Below, in pieces: positions 45,631 through 59,130 of a stretch of 64,000 bases of DNA. The stretch covers positions 1 through 64,000 of the forward strand of contig NW_027477007.1 of NCBI RefSeq assembly GCF_051020955.1, in the 5' to 3' direction. Source of the DNA: Megalopta genalis (taxonomy: Eukaryota > Arthropoda > Insecta > Hymenoptera > Halictidae). Numbering within the stretch: position 1 is the stretch's first letter; the number at the start of each line of letters is the position of its first letter. The notes below the pieces were generated by a model, which did no database searches, was not told the origin of the DNA, and was given only the letters and a program-made list of their open reading frames with translations. The position numbers and the translations under genes were made by a program.

Positions 45631-45804
45631 ACCGTCCGGTGAGTGCCTTTTGTAAACCGCCTATTCGCGAACGCATGAGATCCCGGTAATACACCGAACG
45701 TACGAGTCGCGTGTGTACCCAAAGGTTTGCAACGTACGTCTTGATCCGCGGTATTCGTGCGAATATATATATATTTTCGGGAAACGACGCCGCGGGACGT
45801 AACA

Positions 45805-45808
45805 ATTT
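45805..45808. other. Right target-site duplication ATTT of the complete element
   Basis: This is the second copy of the ATTT found at 35402-35405. It is followed by GAAGC, the rest of the satellite monomer. Confidence 0.9.
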
Positions 45809-46962
45809 GAAGCTAAATCATTCGTTTCGCATGGAATTGAAGCTACCTCGTTTGTTCCTCCTGCTTTTGAAGCTATACCACTTATATCGCATGGATTTGA
45901 AGCTGAACCTACTACATCGCATTGATTTGAAGCTAAATCATTTGTTTCGCATGGATTTGAAGCTAACTCGTTTGTTTCGCATGCAGTTGTAGGTAAATCA
46001 TGTCTTTCACAAGTATTTCAATATAAACCATTTGAATCGCATGGATTTGAAGCTGAACCTTCTACATCGCATTGATTTGAGGCTAAATCTTGTGATTCGC
46101 ATGGATTTGAAGCAAAACCTTCTACATCGCATTGATGTGCAGCTAAATCGTGCGTTTCGCATGGATTTGAAGCTAACTCGTTTGATTAGTCTGCATTTGA
46201 AGCTATATTACTTATACCCCAAATGTTTGAAGCTAAATCATTTGCTTAGCATGAATTTGAAGCTAAACCTTCTACTTCGCATTGATTTGAAGCTAAATCA
46301 TTTGTTTCGCATGGAATTGAAGCTACCTCGTTTGTTCCTCCTGATTTTGAAGCTATATCACTTATATCGCATGGATTTGAAGCTGAACCTACTACATCGC
46401 ATTGATTTGAAGCTAAATCATTTGTTTCGCATGGATTTGAAGCTAACTCGTTTCTTTCGCATGCAGTTGTAGCTATATAACGAATATCACAAGTATTTGT
46501 AACTAAACCATTTGTTTCGCATGGATTTGAAGCTAAGCCTTCTACTTCGCATTGATTTGCAGCTAAATTATGTGTTTCGCATGGATTTGAAGCTAACTCA
46601 TTTGTTTCGCATGCAGTTGAAGCTATATCACCTATATCTCAAGTGTAGGAAGCTCAATCATTTGTTTCGCATGGATTTGAAGCTAAACCTGCTACTTCGC
46701 ATTGATTTGAAGCTAAATTATGTGTTTCGCGTGGATTTGAAGGTAACTCGTTGTTTCGCATGCAGTTGAAGCTAAATCATGCATTTCACTAGTATTTGAA
46801 GCCGAACCATTAGATTCGCATGGATTTGAAGCTAAGCCTTCTACTTCGCACTGATTTGAAGTTAAATCATGTGTTTCGCGTGGATTTGGAGCTAACTCGT
46901 TTGCATCGAAAGCATGTATATCACAAGTATTTGAAGCTAAACCATTTGTATCGCATGGATTT
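45805..46962 (-). repeat. Satellite array B, second segment
   Basis: It resumes the monomer interrupted by the element (ATTTGAAGC) and keeps the 30-bp period. 45805-46210 repeats the arrangement at about 34085-34490, including the distinctive AATTGAAGCTACCTCG and GTAGGTAAATC variants. From about 46600 the subunits match those near 49750-49960 (CCTATATC, GTGTAGGAAGC). It ends at the ATTT before the solo LTR. Confidence 0.93.
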
Positions 46963-47320
46963 TGTTACGTCTCCCGACGTATTGATGTAACCATATAAAT
47001 GCGGATTCGGCAAGCCAACGCCTTGCCGGGTCGAGCGCCGGGCGCTCGAAAAATTTTGGAAATAGGTGTCAAATTACATCGTAATTTGACACCCTTTTCA
47101 GGCCCGGGCCTTCAAATCGACCTAGCCATAAGAACATAGATTATATATACTAACCCGAACTAGTTATAGGAAGATATACTACATTCGAGCCCTATCCTAC
47201 GCTCTCCCGATACCCATCCTACCGTTCAACCCATTACCGACACCTCCACCAACGTTACCATACGAGTAATACCATAAGAAGCGTTCAAGCGTTTACCGAC
47301 TCTTCCACTGATGTTACCAT

Positions 47321-47629
47321 ATGCGTAATACCGTAAGACGTGTGCAGGCGTTAGCTATAGAACACCAAAGACGCGCTCCACTAGCCGACTCACCACCATT
47401 CCCCGGCATCCCCACTCCGGAGGATTCCCCACCACACGGTACGCCCCACTCGTACCTCCCCGGAGCAGCAGCGCCCCCACAACCGAAGGAGGTCAGAGCA
47501 CCAGCGAAGATCGTCAGTTCTACTCCCAGCTCCACCGAGGAACGACTTCCTCTGGAGACCTCCCCGCACTTTACTATTTCAACTCTACTCCCAGTCGTAG
47601 TTAATATTAGGAGTCTAAGTGTATCTTAA
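47321..47629 (+). CDS. LTR open reading frame 1, solo LTR copy
   Basis: The 102-codon frame stays open. Compared with the complete element there is one synonymous change (Gln codon) and one replacement (Ala to Pro in the ADSPAFPG region). It is inside a solo LTR, so any expression would depend on the LTR promoter alone. Confidence 0.3.
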   Translation: MRNTVRRVQALAIEHQRRAPLADSPPFPGIPTPEDSPPHGTPHSYLPGAAAPPQPKEVRAPAKIVSSTPSSTEERLPLETSPHFTISTLLPVVVNIRSLSVS

Positions 47630-47857
47630 TCTTGAATATATTCTTTAATACTTAGTTATTGTCGTACCCTTCAATCTTCAATCCTAACTTCTTCACGGCA
47701 AAGGAAACAAGTGTCGCCTATGGTCGAACGGTTGTCTAAACCCTTTCTGACTGCCAAGTTAATATACGCACGGAGCTCACCCTGAATGCTCGGTATAGAG
47801 ACTTGAGGCTTTCGGTTGGAACCTGACAACAGTCCTTCTAAGCGACATAACCTCCCC

Positions 47858-48181
47858 ATGCCAAAACGCGCCGGTCGTAAATATCAGCTTCGGAAGCTTT
47901 GCCGAAAAACCAGCGCGATCGCTGACGGCTCACGGAGATTCGACCGCCAACGAAACTACGAGGCCCGCATCATCGCCCAGCTTCAGCGAGCCGTGAGACA
48001 TCCATACGTCGAGCTGGTCCAGTGGAGCGAGCCCCGTCCGATCGACATAGACGATACCACGTCCTACCCTCCAGTCTACGCGAAGGGAGACCCACGTCGA
48101 AGGCGCTACACGACGTTCATCTTGAAGCGAGCCGCACTCCGAGCCCTCGAGGTCGCCCGGTCTATCGACCCGATGTACTAG
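47858..48181 (+). CDS. LTR open reading frame 2, solo LTR copy
   Basis: The 107-codon frame stays open despite 9 base changes relative to 36302-36625 (5 synonymous, 4 replacing). The basic N-terminus, the WSxPRPIDIDD segment and the stop are unchanged apart from a Lys to Glu. The in-frame TTG extension begins at 47816. Confidence 0.35.
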   Translation: MPKRAGRKYQLRKLCRKTSAIADGSRRFDRQRNYEARIIAQLQRAVRHPYVELVQWSEPRPIDIDDTTSYPPVYAKGDPRRRRYTTFILKRAALRALEVARSIDPMY

Positions 48182-49966
48182 ACCGTCCGGTGAGTGCCTT
48201 TTGTAAACCGCCTATTCGCGAACGCATGAGATCCCGGTAATACACCGAACGTACGAGTCGCGTGTGTACCCAAAGGTTTGCAACGTACGTCTTGATCCGC
48301 GGTATTCGTGCGAATATATATATTTTTCGGGAAACGACGCCGCGGGACGTAACAATTTGAAGCTAAACCATTTGTATCGCATGGATTTGAAGCTCTGCAT
48401 TGTACTTCGCATTGATTTGACGTTAAATATTGTGTTTCGCATCGCTTTGAAGATAACTCGTTTGTTTCGCATGCAGTTGAAGCTAAATCATGTATATCAC
48501 AAGTATTTGCAGCTAAACAATTGATTCGCATGGATTTGAAGCTAAGCCTTCTACTTGGCATTGAATTGAAGCTAAATCGTGTGTTTTGCATGGATTTGAA
48601 GCTAACCCGTTTGTTTCTCCTGTATTTGAAGCTGTATCATTTATATCGAAGTATTTGAAGCTAAACCATTTGTTTCGCATGGATTTGAAGCTAAGCCTTC
48701 TACTTGGCATTGAATTGAAGTTAAATCATGTGGTTTGCATGGATTTGAAGGTAACTCGTTTGTTTCTCCTGTATTTGAAGCTATATCTTTTATATCGCAA
48801 GTATTTGAAGCTAAAGCATTTGTTTCGCATGCAGTTGAAGCTAAATCATGTATATCACAAGTATTTGAAGCTAAACCATTTGTATCGCATGGATTTGAAG
48901 CTCTGCCTTCTACTTCGCATTGATTTGACTCTAAATATTGTGTTTCGCATGGATTTGAAGCTAAATCATGTGTTTCACGTGGATTTGAAGGTAACTTGTT
49001 TGTTTCGCATGCAGTTGAAGCTAAATCATGTCTTTCACAAGTATTTGAAGATGAACAATTTGAATCGCATGGCTTTGAACCTGAGCCTTCTACTTCGCAC
49101 TGATTTGCACCTAAATAATGTGTTTCGCACGGATTTGAAGCTATGCCTTCTACTTCGCACTGATTTGAAGTTAAATCATGTGTTTCGCGTGGATTTGGTG
49201 CTAACTCGATTGCTTCCAATGCAGTTGAAACTAAATCATGTATATCACAAGTATTTGGAGCTAAACAATTGATTCGCATGGATTTGAAGCTAAGCCTTCT
49301 ACTTGGCATTGAATTGAAGCTAAATCGTGTGTTTTGCATGGATTTGAAGCTAACTCGTTTGTTTCTCCTGTATTTGAAGCTAACTCGTTTGTTTCTCCTG
49401 TATTTGAAGCTATATCATTTATATCACAAGTATTTGAAACTAAAGCATTTGTTTTGCTTGGATTTGAAGCTAAGGCTTCTACTTCGCATTGATTGGATCC
49501 TAAATCACGTGTTTTGCATGGATTTGAATCTAAGCCTTCTACATCGCATTGATTTGCAGCTGAATCATGTGTTTCGCATGGATTTGAATCTAACTCGTTC
49601 GTTTCTCCTGCATTTGAAACTATATCACTTATATCGCAAGTATTTGAAGCTAAATCATGTGTTTCGCTTGGATTTGAAGCTAAACCTTCTACATCGCATT
49701 GATTTGAAGCTAAATTATGTGTTTCGCTTGGATTTGAATGTAACTCATTTGTTTCGCATGCAGTTGAAGCTATATCACCTATATCCCAAGTGTAGGAAGC
49801 TCAATCATTTGTTTCGCATGGATTTGAAGCTAAACCTGCTACTTCGCATTGATTTGAAGCTAAATTATGTGTTTCGCGTGGATTTGAAGGTAACTCGTTG
49901 TTTCGCATGCAGTTGAAGCTAAATCATGCATTTCACAAGTATTTGAAGCCGAACCATTAGATTCGC

Positions 49967-52900
49967 ATGGATTTGAAGCTAAGCCTTCTACTTCGCACTG
50001 ATTTGAAGTTAAATCATGTGTTTCGCGAGGATTTGGAGCTAACTCGTTTGCTTCGAATGCAGTTGAAGCTAAATCATGTATATCACAAGTATTTGAAGCT
50101 AAACCATTTGTATCGCATGGATTTGAAGCTCTGCCTTCTACTTCGCATTGACTTGACGCTAAATATTGTTTTTCGCATCGATTTGAAGCTAACTCGTTAG
50201 TTTCTCATGCAGTTGAAACTAAATCATGTATATCACAAGTATTTGCAGCTAAACAATTGATTCGCATGGATTTGAAGCTAAGCCTTCTACTTGGCATTGA
50301 ATTGAAGCTAAATCGTGTGTTTTGCATGAATTTGAAGCTAACCCGTTTGTTTCTCCTGTATTTGAAGCTGTATCATTTATATCGCAAGTATTTGAAGCTA
50401 AAGCATTTGTTTCGCATGGATTTGAAGCTAAGCTTTCTACTTCGCATTGATTGGATCCTAAATCACGTGTTTTCCATGGATTTGAATCTAAGCCTTCTAC
50501 ATCGCATTGATTAGCAGCTGTATCATGTGTTTCGCGTGGATTTGAAGGTAACTCGTTTGTTTCGCATGCAGTTGAAGCTAAATCATGCATTTCACAAGTA
50601 TTTGAAGCATGGATTCGCATAAATTTGAAGCTAAGCCTTCTACTTCGCTCTGATTTGATGCTAAATATTGTGTTTCGCAGGGATTTGTAGCTAACTCGTT
50701 TGTTTCGCATGCAGTTGAAACTAAATCATGTATATCACAAGTATTTGCAGCTAAACAATTGATTCGCATGGATTTCAAGCTAAGCCTTCTACTTGGCATT
50801 GAATTGAAGCTAAATCGTGTATTTTGCATGGATTTGAAGCTAACTCGTTTGTTTCTCCTGTATTTGAAGCTGTATCATTTATATCGCAAGTATTTGAAGC
50901 TAAACCATTTGTTTCGCATGGATTTGAAGCTAAGCCTTCTACTTGGCATTGAATTGAAGCTAAATCATGTGTTTTGCATGGATTTGCAGCTAACTCGTTT
51001 GTTTCTCCTGTATTTGACGCTGTATCATTTATATCGCAAGTATTTGAAGCTAAACCATTTGTTTCGCATGGATTTGAAGCTAAGCCTTCTACTTCGCATT
51101 GATTGGATCCTAAATCACGTGTTTTGCGTGGATTTGAAGCTAAGCCTTCTACATCACATTGATTTGAAGCTAAATCATGTGTTTCGCGTGGATTTGAATG
51201 TAACTCATTTGTTTCGCATGCAGTTGAAGCTATATCACCTATATCCCAAGTGTAGGAAGCTCAATCATTTGTCTCGCATGGATTTGAAGCTAAACCTGCT
51301 ACTTCGCATTGATTTGAAGCTAAATTATGTGTTTCGCGTGGATTTGAAGGTAACTCGTTGTTTCGCATGCAGTTAAAGCTAAATCATGCATTTCACAAGT
51401 ATTTGAAGCCGAACCATTAGATTCGCATGGATTTGAAGCTAAGCCTTCTACTTCGCACTGATTTGAAGTTAAATCATGTGTTTCGCGTGGATTTGGAGCT
51501 AACTCGTTTGCTTCGGATGCAGTTGAGGCTAAATCATGTATATCACAAGTATTTGAAGCTAAACCATTTGTATCGCATGGATTTGAAGCTCTGCCTTCTA
51601 CTTTGCATTGATTTGACGGTAAATATTGTGTTTCGCATCGATTTGAAGCTAACTCGTTTGTTTCGCATGCAGTTGAAACTAAATCATGTATATCACAAGT
51701 ATTTGCAGCTAAACAATTGATTCGCATGGCTTTGAAACTAAGCCTTCTACTTGGCATTGAATTGAAGCTAAATCGTGTGTTTTGCATGGATTTGAATGTA
51801 ACTCATTTGTTTTGCATGCAGTTGACGCTATATCACCTATATCCCAAGTGTAGGAAGCTCAATCATTTGTTTCGCATGGATTTGAAGCTAAACCTGCTAC
51901 TTCGCGTTGATTTGAAGCTAAATTATGTGTTTCGCGTGGATTTGAAGGTAACTCGTTGTTTCGCATGCAGTTGAAGCTAAATCATGCATTTCACAAGTAT
52001 TTGAAGCCGAACCATTAGATTCGCATGGATTTGAAGCTAAGCCTTCTACTTCGCACTGATTTGAAGTTAAATCATGTGTTTCGCGAGGATTTGGAGCTAA
52101 CTCGTTTGCTTCGAATGCAGTTGAAGCTAAATCATGTATATCACAAGTATTTGAAGCTAAACCATTTGTATCGCATGGATTTGAAGCTCTGCCTTCTACT
52201 TTGCATTGATTTGACGGTAAATATTGTGTTTCGCATCGATTTGAAGCTAACTCGTTTGTTTCGCATGCAGTTGAAACTAAATCATGTATATCACAAGTAT
52301 TTGCAGCTAAACAATTGATTCGCATGGATTTGAAGCTAAGCCTTCTACTTGGCATTGAATTGAAGCTAAATCGTGTGTTTTGCATGAATTTGAAGCTAAC
52401 CCGTTTGTTTCTCCTGTATTTGAAGCTGTATCATTTATATCGCAAGTATTTGAAGCTAAAGCATTTGTTTCGCATGGATTTGAAGCAAAGCTTTCTACTT
52501 CGCATTGATTGGATCCTAAATCACGTGTTTTCCATGGATTTGAATCTAAGCCTTCTACATCGCATTGATTAGCAGCTGTATCATGTGTTTCGCGTGGATT
52601 TGAAGGTAACTCGTTTGTTTCGCATGCAGTTGAAGCTAAATCATGCATTTCACAAGTATTTGAAGCATGGATTCGCATAAATTTGAAGCTAAGCCTTCTA
52701 CTTCGCACTGATTTGACGCTAAATATTGTGTTTCGCATGGATTTGTAGCTAACTCGTTTGTTTCGCATGCAGTTGAAACTAAATCATGTATATCACAAGT
52801 ATTTGCAGCTAAACAATTGATTCGCATGGATTTCAAGCTAAGCCTTCTACTTGGCATTGAATTGAAGCTAAATCGTGTATTTTGCATGGATTTGAAGCTA

Positions 52901-55900
52901 ACTCGTTTGTTTCTCCTGTATTTGAAGCTGTATCATTTATATCGCAAGTATTTGAAGCTAAACCATTTGTTTCGCATGGATTTGAAGCTAAGCCTTCTAC
53001 TTGGCATTGAATTGAAGCTAAATCATGTGTTTTGCATGGATTTGCAGCTAACTCGTTTGTTTCTCCTGTATTTGACGCTGTATCATTTATATCGCAAGTA
53101 TTTGAAGCTAAACCATTTGTTTCGCATGGATTTGAAGCTAAGCCTTCTACTTCGCATTGATTGGATCCTAAATCACGTGTTTTGCGTGGATTTGAAACTA
53201 AGCCTTCTACTTGGCATTGAATTGAAGCTAAATCGTGTGTTTTCCATGGATTTGAATGTAACTCATTTGTTTCGCATGCAGTTGACGCTATATCACCTAT
53301 ATCCCAAGTGTAGGAAGCTCAATCATTTGTTTCGCATGGATTTGAAGCTAAACCTGCTACTTCGCGTTGATTTGAAGCTAAATTATGTGTTTCGCGTGGA
53401 TTTGAAGGTAACTCGTTGTTTCGCATGCAGTTAAAGCTAAATCATGCATTTCACAAGTATTTAAAGCCGAACCATTAGATTCGCATGGATTTGAAGCTAA
53501 GCCTTCTACTTCGCACTGATTTGAAGTTAAATCATGTGTTTCGCGTGGATTTGGAGCTAACTCGTTTGCTTCGGATGCAGTTGAGGCTAAATCATGTATA
53601 TCACAAGTATTTGAAGCTAAACCATTTGTATCGCATGGATTTGAAGCTCTGCCTTCTACTTTGCATTGATTTGACGGTAAATATTGTGTTTCGCATCGAT
53701 TTGAAGCTAACTCGTTTGTTTCGCATGCAGTTGAAACTAAATCATGTATATCACAAGTATTTGCAGCTAAACAATTGATTCGCATGGCTTTGAAACTAAG
53801 CCTTCTACTTGGCATTGAATTGAAGCTAAATCGTGTGTTTTGCATGGATTTGAATGTAACTCATTTGTTTCGCATGCAGTTGACGCTATATCACCTATAT
53901 CCCAAGTGTAGGAAGCTCAATCATTTGTTTCGCATGGATTTGAAGCTAAACCTGCTACTTCGCGTTGATTTGAAGCTAAATTATGTGTTTCGCGTGGATT
54001 TGAAGGTAACTCGTTGTTTCGCATGCAGTTGAAGCTAAATCATGCATTTCACAAGTACTTGATGCCGAACCATTAGATTCGCATGGATTTGAAGCTAAGC
54101 CTTCTACTTCGCACTGATTTGAAGTTAAATCATGTGTTTCGCGTGGATTTGGACCAAACTCGTTTGCTTCGAATGCAGTTGAAGCTAAATCATGTATATC
54201 ACAAGTATTTGAAGCTAAACCATTTGTATCGCATGGATTTGAAGCTCTGCATTCTACTTCGCATTGATTTGACGCTAAATATTGTGTTTCGCATCGCTTT
54301 GAAGCTAACTCGTTTGTTTCGCATGCAGTTGAAGCTAAATCATGTATATCACAAGTATTTGCAGCTAAACAATTGATTCGCATGGATTTGAAGCTATGCC
54401 TTCTACTTGGCATTGAATTGAAGCTAAATCGTGTGTTTTGCATGGATTTGAAGCTAACCCGTTTGTTTTTCCTGTATTTGAAGCTATATCATTTATATCG
54501 CAAGTATTTGAAGCTAAAGCATTTGTTTCGCATCGATTTGAAGCTAATGCTTCTACTTCGCATTGATTGGATCCTAAATCACGTGTTTTGCATGGATTTG
54601 AATCTAAGCCTTCTACATCGCATTGATTTGCAGCTGAATCATGTGATTCGCATGGATTTGAAGCTAACTAGTTCGTTTCTCCTGCATTTGAAATTATATC
54701 ACTTATATCGCAAGTATTTGAAGCTAAATCATGTGTTTCGCTTGGATTTGAATGTAACTCATTTGTTTCGCATGCAGTTGAAGCTATATCACCTATATCC
54801 CAAGTGTAGGAAGCTCAATCATTTGTTTCGCATGGATTTGAAGCTAAACCTGCTACTTCGCGTTGATTTGAAGCTAAATTATGTGTTTCGCGTGGATTTG
54901 AAGGTAACTCGTTGTTTCGCATGCAGTTGAATCTAAATCATGCATTTCACAAGTACTTGATGCCGAACCATTAGATTCGCATGGATTTGAAGCCAAGCCT
55001 TCTACTTCGCACTGATTTGAAGTTAAATCATGTGTTTCGCGTGGATTTGGACCAAACTCGTTTGCTTCGAATGCAGTTGAAGCTAAATCATGTATATGAC
55101 AAGTATTTGAAGCTAAACCATTTGTATCGCATGGATTTGAAGCTCTGCCTTCTACTTTGCATTGATTTGACGGTAAATATTGTGTTTCGCATCGATTTGA
55201 AGCTAACTCGTTTGTTTCGCATGCAGTTGAAACTAAATCATGTATATCACAAGTATTTGCAGCTAAACAATTGATTCGCATGGCTTTGAAACTAAGCCTT
55301 CTACTTGGCATTGAATTGAAGCTAAATCGTGTGTTTTGCATGGATTTGAATGTAACTCATTTGTTTTGCATGCAGTTGACGCTATATCACCTATATCCCA
55401 AGTGTAGGAAGCTCAATCATTTGTTTCGCATGGATTTGAAGCTAAACCTGCTACTTCGCGTTGATTTGAAGCTAAATTATGTGTTTCGCGTGGATTTGAA
55501 GGTAACTCGTTGTTTCGCATGCAGTTGAAGCTAAATCATGCATTTCACAAGTATTTGAAGCCGAACCATTAGATTCGCATGGATTTGAAGCTAAGCCTTC
55601 TACTTCGCACTGATTTGAAGTTAAATCATGTGTTTCGCGAGGATTTGGAGCTAACTCGTTTGCTTCGAATGCAGTTGAAGCTAAATCATGTATATCACAA
55701 GTATTTGAAGCTAAACCATTTGTATCGCATGGATTTGAAGCTCTGCCTTCTACTTCGCATTGACTTGACGCTAAATATTGTGTTTCGCATCGATTTGAAG
55801 CTAACTCGTTAGTTTCTCATGCAGTTGAAACTAAATCATGTATATCACAAGTATTTGCAGCTAAACAATTGATTCGCATGGATTTGAAGCTAAGCCTTCT

Positions 55901-58900
55901 ACTTGGCATTGAATTGAAGCTAAATCGTGTGTTTTGCATGAATTTGAAGCTAACCCGTTTGTTTCTCCTGTATTTGAAGCTGTATCATTTATATCGCAAG
56001 TATTTGAAGCTAAAGCATTTGTTTCGCATGGATTTGAAGCAAAGCTTTCTACTTCGCATTGATTGGATCCTAAATCACGTGTTTTCCATGGATTTGAATC
56101 TAAGCCTTCTACATCGCATTGATTAGCAGCTGTATCATGTGTTTCGCGTGGATTTGAAGGTAACTCGTTTGTTTCGCATGCAGTTGAAGCTAAATCATGC
56201 ATTTCACAAGTATTTGAAGCATGGATTCGCATAAATTTGAAGCTAAGCCTTCTACTTCGCACTGATTTGACGCTAAATATTGTGTTTCGCATGGATTTGT
56301 AGCTAACTCGTTTGTTTCGCATGCAGTTGAAACTAAATCATGTATATCACAAGTATTTGCAGCTAAACAATTGATTCGCATGGATTTCAAGCTAAGCCTT
56401 CTACTTGGCATTGAATTGAAGCTAAATCGTGTATTTTGCATGGATTTGAAGCTAACTCGTTTGTTTCTCCTGTATTTGAAGCTGTATCATTTATATCGCA
56501 AGTATTTGAAGCTAAACCATTTGTTTCGCATGGATTTGAAGCTAAGCCTTCTACTTGGCATTGAATTGAAGCTAAATCATGTGTTTTGCATGGATTTGCA
56601 GCTAACTCGTTTGTTTCTCCTGTATTTGACGCTGTATCATTTATATCGCAAGTATTTGAAGCTAAACCATTTGTTTCGCATGGATTTGAAGCTAAGCCTT
56701 CTACTTCGCATTGATTGGATCCTAAATCACGTGTTTTGCGTGGATTTGAAACTAAGCCTTCTACTTGGCATTGAATTGAAGCTAAATCGTGTGTTTTGCA
56801 TGGATTTGAATGTAACTCATTTGTTTCGCATGCAGTTGACGCTATATCACCTATATCCCAAGTGTAGGAAGCTCAATCATTTGTTTCGCATGGATTTGAA
56901 GCTAAACCTGCTACTTCGCGTTGATTTGAAGCTAAATTATGTGTTTCGCGTGGATTTGAAGGTAACTCGTTGTTTCGCATGCAGTTAAAGCTAAATCATG
57001 CATTTCACAAGTATTTAAAGCCGAACCATTAGATTCGCATGGATTTGAAGCTAAGCCTTCTACTTCGCACTGATTTGAAGTTAAATCATGTGTTTCGCGT
57101 GGATTTGGAGCTAACTCGTTTGCTTCGGATGCAGTTGAGGCTAAATCATGTATATCACAAGTATTTGAAGCTAAACCATTTGTATCGCATGGATTTGAAG
57201 CTCTGCCTTCTACTTTGCATTGATTTGACGGTAAATATTGTGTTTCGCATCGATTTGAAGCTAACTCGTTTGTTTCGCATGCAGTTGAAACTAAATCATG
57301 TATATCACAAGTATTTGCAGCTAAACAATTGATTCGCATGGCTTTGAAACTAAGCCTTCTACTTGGCATTGAATTGAAGCTAAATCGTGTGTTTTGCATG
57401 GATTTGAATGTAACTCATTTGTTTCGCATGCAGTTGACGCTATATCACCTATATCCCAAGTGTAGGAAGCTCAATCATTTGTTTCGCATGGATTTGAAGC
57501 TAAACCTGCTACTTCGCGTTGATTTGAAGCTAAATTATGTGTTTCGCGTGGATTTGAAGGTAACTCGTTGTTTCGCATGCAGTTGAAGCTAAATCATGCA
57601 TTTCACAAGTACTTGATGCCGAACCATTAGATTCGCATGGATTTGAAGCTAAGCCTTCTACTTCGCACTGATTTGAAGTTAAATCATGTGTTTCGCGTGG
57701 ATTTGGACCAAACTCGTTTGCTTCGAATGCAGTTGAAGCTAAATCATGTATATCACAAGTATTTGAAGCTAAACCATTTGTATCGCATGGATTTGAAGCT
57801 CTGCATTCTACTTCGCATTGATTTGACGCTAAATATTGTGTTTCGCATCGCTTTGAAGCTAACTCGTTTGTTTCGCATGCAGTTGAAGCTAAATCATGTA
57901 TATCACAAGTATTTGCAGCTAAACAATTGATTCGCATGGATTTGAAGCTATGCCTTCTACTTGGCATTGAATTGAAGCTAAATCGTGTGTTTTGCATGGA
58001 TTTGAAGCTAACCCGTTTGTTTTTCCTGTATTTGAAGCTATATCATTTATATCGCAAGTATTTGAAGCTAAAGCATTTGTTTCGCATCGATTTGAAGCTA
58101 ATGCTTCTACTTCGCATTGATTGGATCCTAAATCACGTGTTTTGCATGGATTTGAATCTAAGCCTTCTACATCGCATTGATTTGCAGCTGAATCATGTGA
58201 TTCGCATGGATTTGAAGCTAACTAGTTCGTTTCTCCTGCATTTGAAATTATATCACTTATATCGCAAGTATTTGAAGCTAAATCATGTGTTTCGCTTGGA
58301 TTTGAATGTAACTCATTTGTTTCGCATGCAGTTGAAGCTATATCACCTATATCCCAAGTGTAGGAAGCTCAATCATTTGTTTCGCATGGATTTGAAGCTA
58401 AACCTGCTACTTCGCGTTGATTTGAAGCTAAATTATGTGTTTCGCGTGGATTTGAAGGTAACTCGTTGTTTCGCATGCAGTTGAATCTAAATCATGCATT
58501 TCACAAGTACTTGATGCCGAACCATTAGATTCGCATGGATTTGAAGCCAAGCCTTCTACTTCGCACTGATTTGAAGTTAAATCATGTGTTTCGCGTGGAT
58601 TTGGACCAAACTCGTTTGCTTCGAATGCAGTTGAAGCTAAATCATGTATATGACAAGTATTTGAAGCTAAACCATTTGTATCGCACGGATTTGAAGCTCT
58701 GCATTCTACTTCGCATTGATTTGACGCTAAATATTGTGTTTCGCATCGCTTTGAAGCTAACTCGTTTGTTTCGCATGCAGTTGAAGCTAAATCATGTATA
58801 TCACAAGTATTTGCAGCTAAACAATTGATTCGCATGGATTTGAAGCTATGCCTTCTACTTGGCATTGAATTGAAGCTAAATCGTGTGTTTTGCATGGATT

Positions 58901-59130
58901 TGAAGCTAACCCGTTTGTTTCTCCTGTATTTGAAGCTATATCATTTATATCGCAAGTATTTGAAGCTAAAGCATTTATATCGCATGGATTTGATGCTAAT
59001 GCTTCTACTTCGCATTGATTGGATCCTAAATCACGTGTTTCGCATCGATTTGCAGCTAACTCGATCGTTTCGCCTGCATTTGAAACTATATCAATTATAT
59101 CGGAAGTATTTGAAGCTCAATCATTTGTTT
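49967..59130. repeat. Nested large duplications in array B (2058 bp and 3554 bp)
   Basis: Matching variant patterns recur at 49967 and 52025, 50257 and 52315, 50759 and 52817, 51427 and 53485, all 2058 bp apart. A larger unit of 3554 bp then links 52025 with 55579, 52315 with 55869, 53485 with 57039, 54373 with 57927 and 54981 with 58535. The second set contains the first, so the 2058-bp duplication came before the 3554-bp one. Copies are nearly identical by eye, implying recent events. Confidence 0.85.

Larger units (their letters stand above)
35406..45804 (+). mobile_element. Complete Ty3/gypsy-type endogenous-retrovirus-like element (LTR-gag-pol-env-LTR)
   Basis: This is a 10.4-kb element with 1396- and 1394-bp LTRs, a tRNA-Leu type primer-binding site, gag, pol (PR-RT-RNase H-IN, the Ty3/gypsy order), env and a purine tract, flanked by ATTT. 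Every large reading frame is intact. The LTRs differ by eye only in the length of one TA run, so insertion was very recent or the LTRs were homogenised. It lies in satellite B at the monomer site G^ATTT^GAAGC. The domain order and intact env make it an env-bearing Metaviridae-like element. I cannot assign the lineage without a phylogeny. Confidence 0.95.
44411..45804 (+). repeat. 3' LTR of the complete element
   Basis: A 1394-bp copy of the 5' LTR. By eye the only difference is one TA unit fewer in the microsatellite near 45763-45775. It contains the same palindromes (44480-44496, 44513-44541) and both LTR reading frames. The ends are TGTTACGTC..GACGTAACA. Confidence 0.95.
46963..48354 (+). 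mobile_element. Solo LTR, same family as the complete element
   Basis: A 1392-bp LTR, TGTTACGTC..GACGTAACA, with ATTT on both sides (46959-46962 and 48355-48358) and satellite beyond, so the internal part was lost by LTR-LTR recombination. By eye it differs from the complete element's LTRs at about 20 sites (roughly 1.5 percent), including a 1-bp deletion in the GAGCCCCTATCC run, a shorter TA run, and changes in both reading frames. It is therefore a separate, older or differently derived insertion. Confidence 0.93.
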
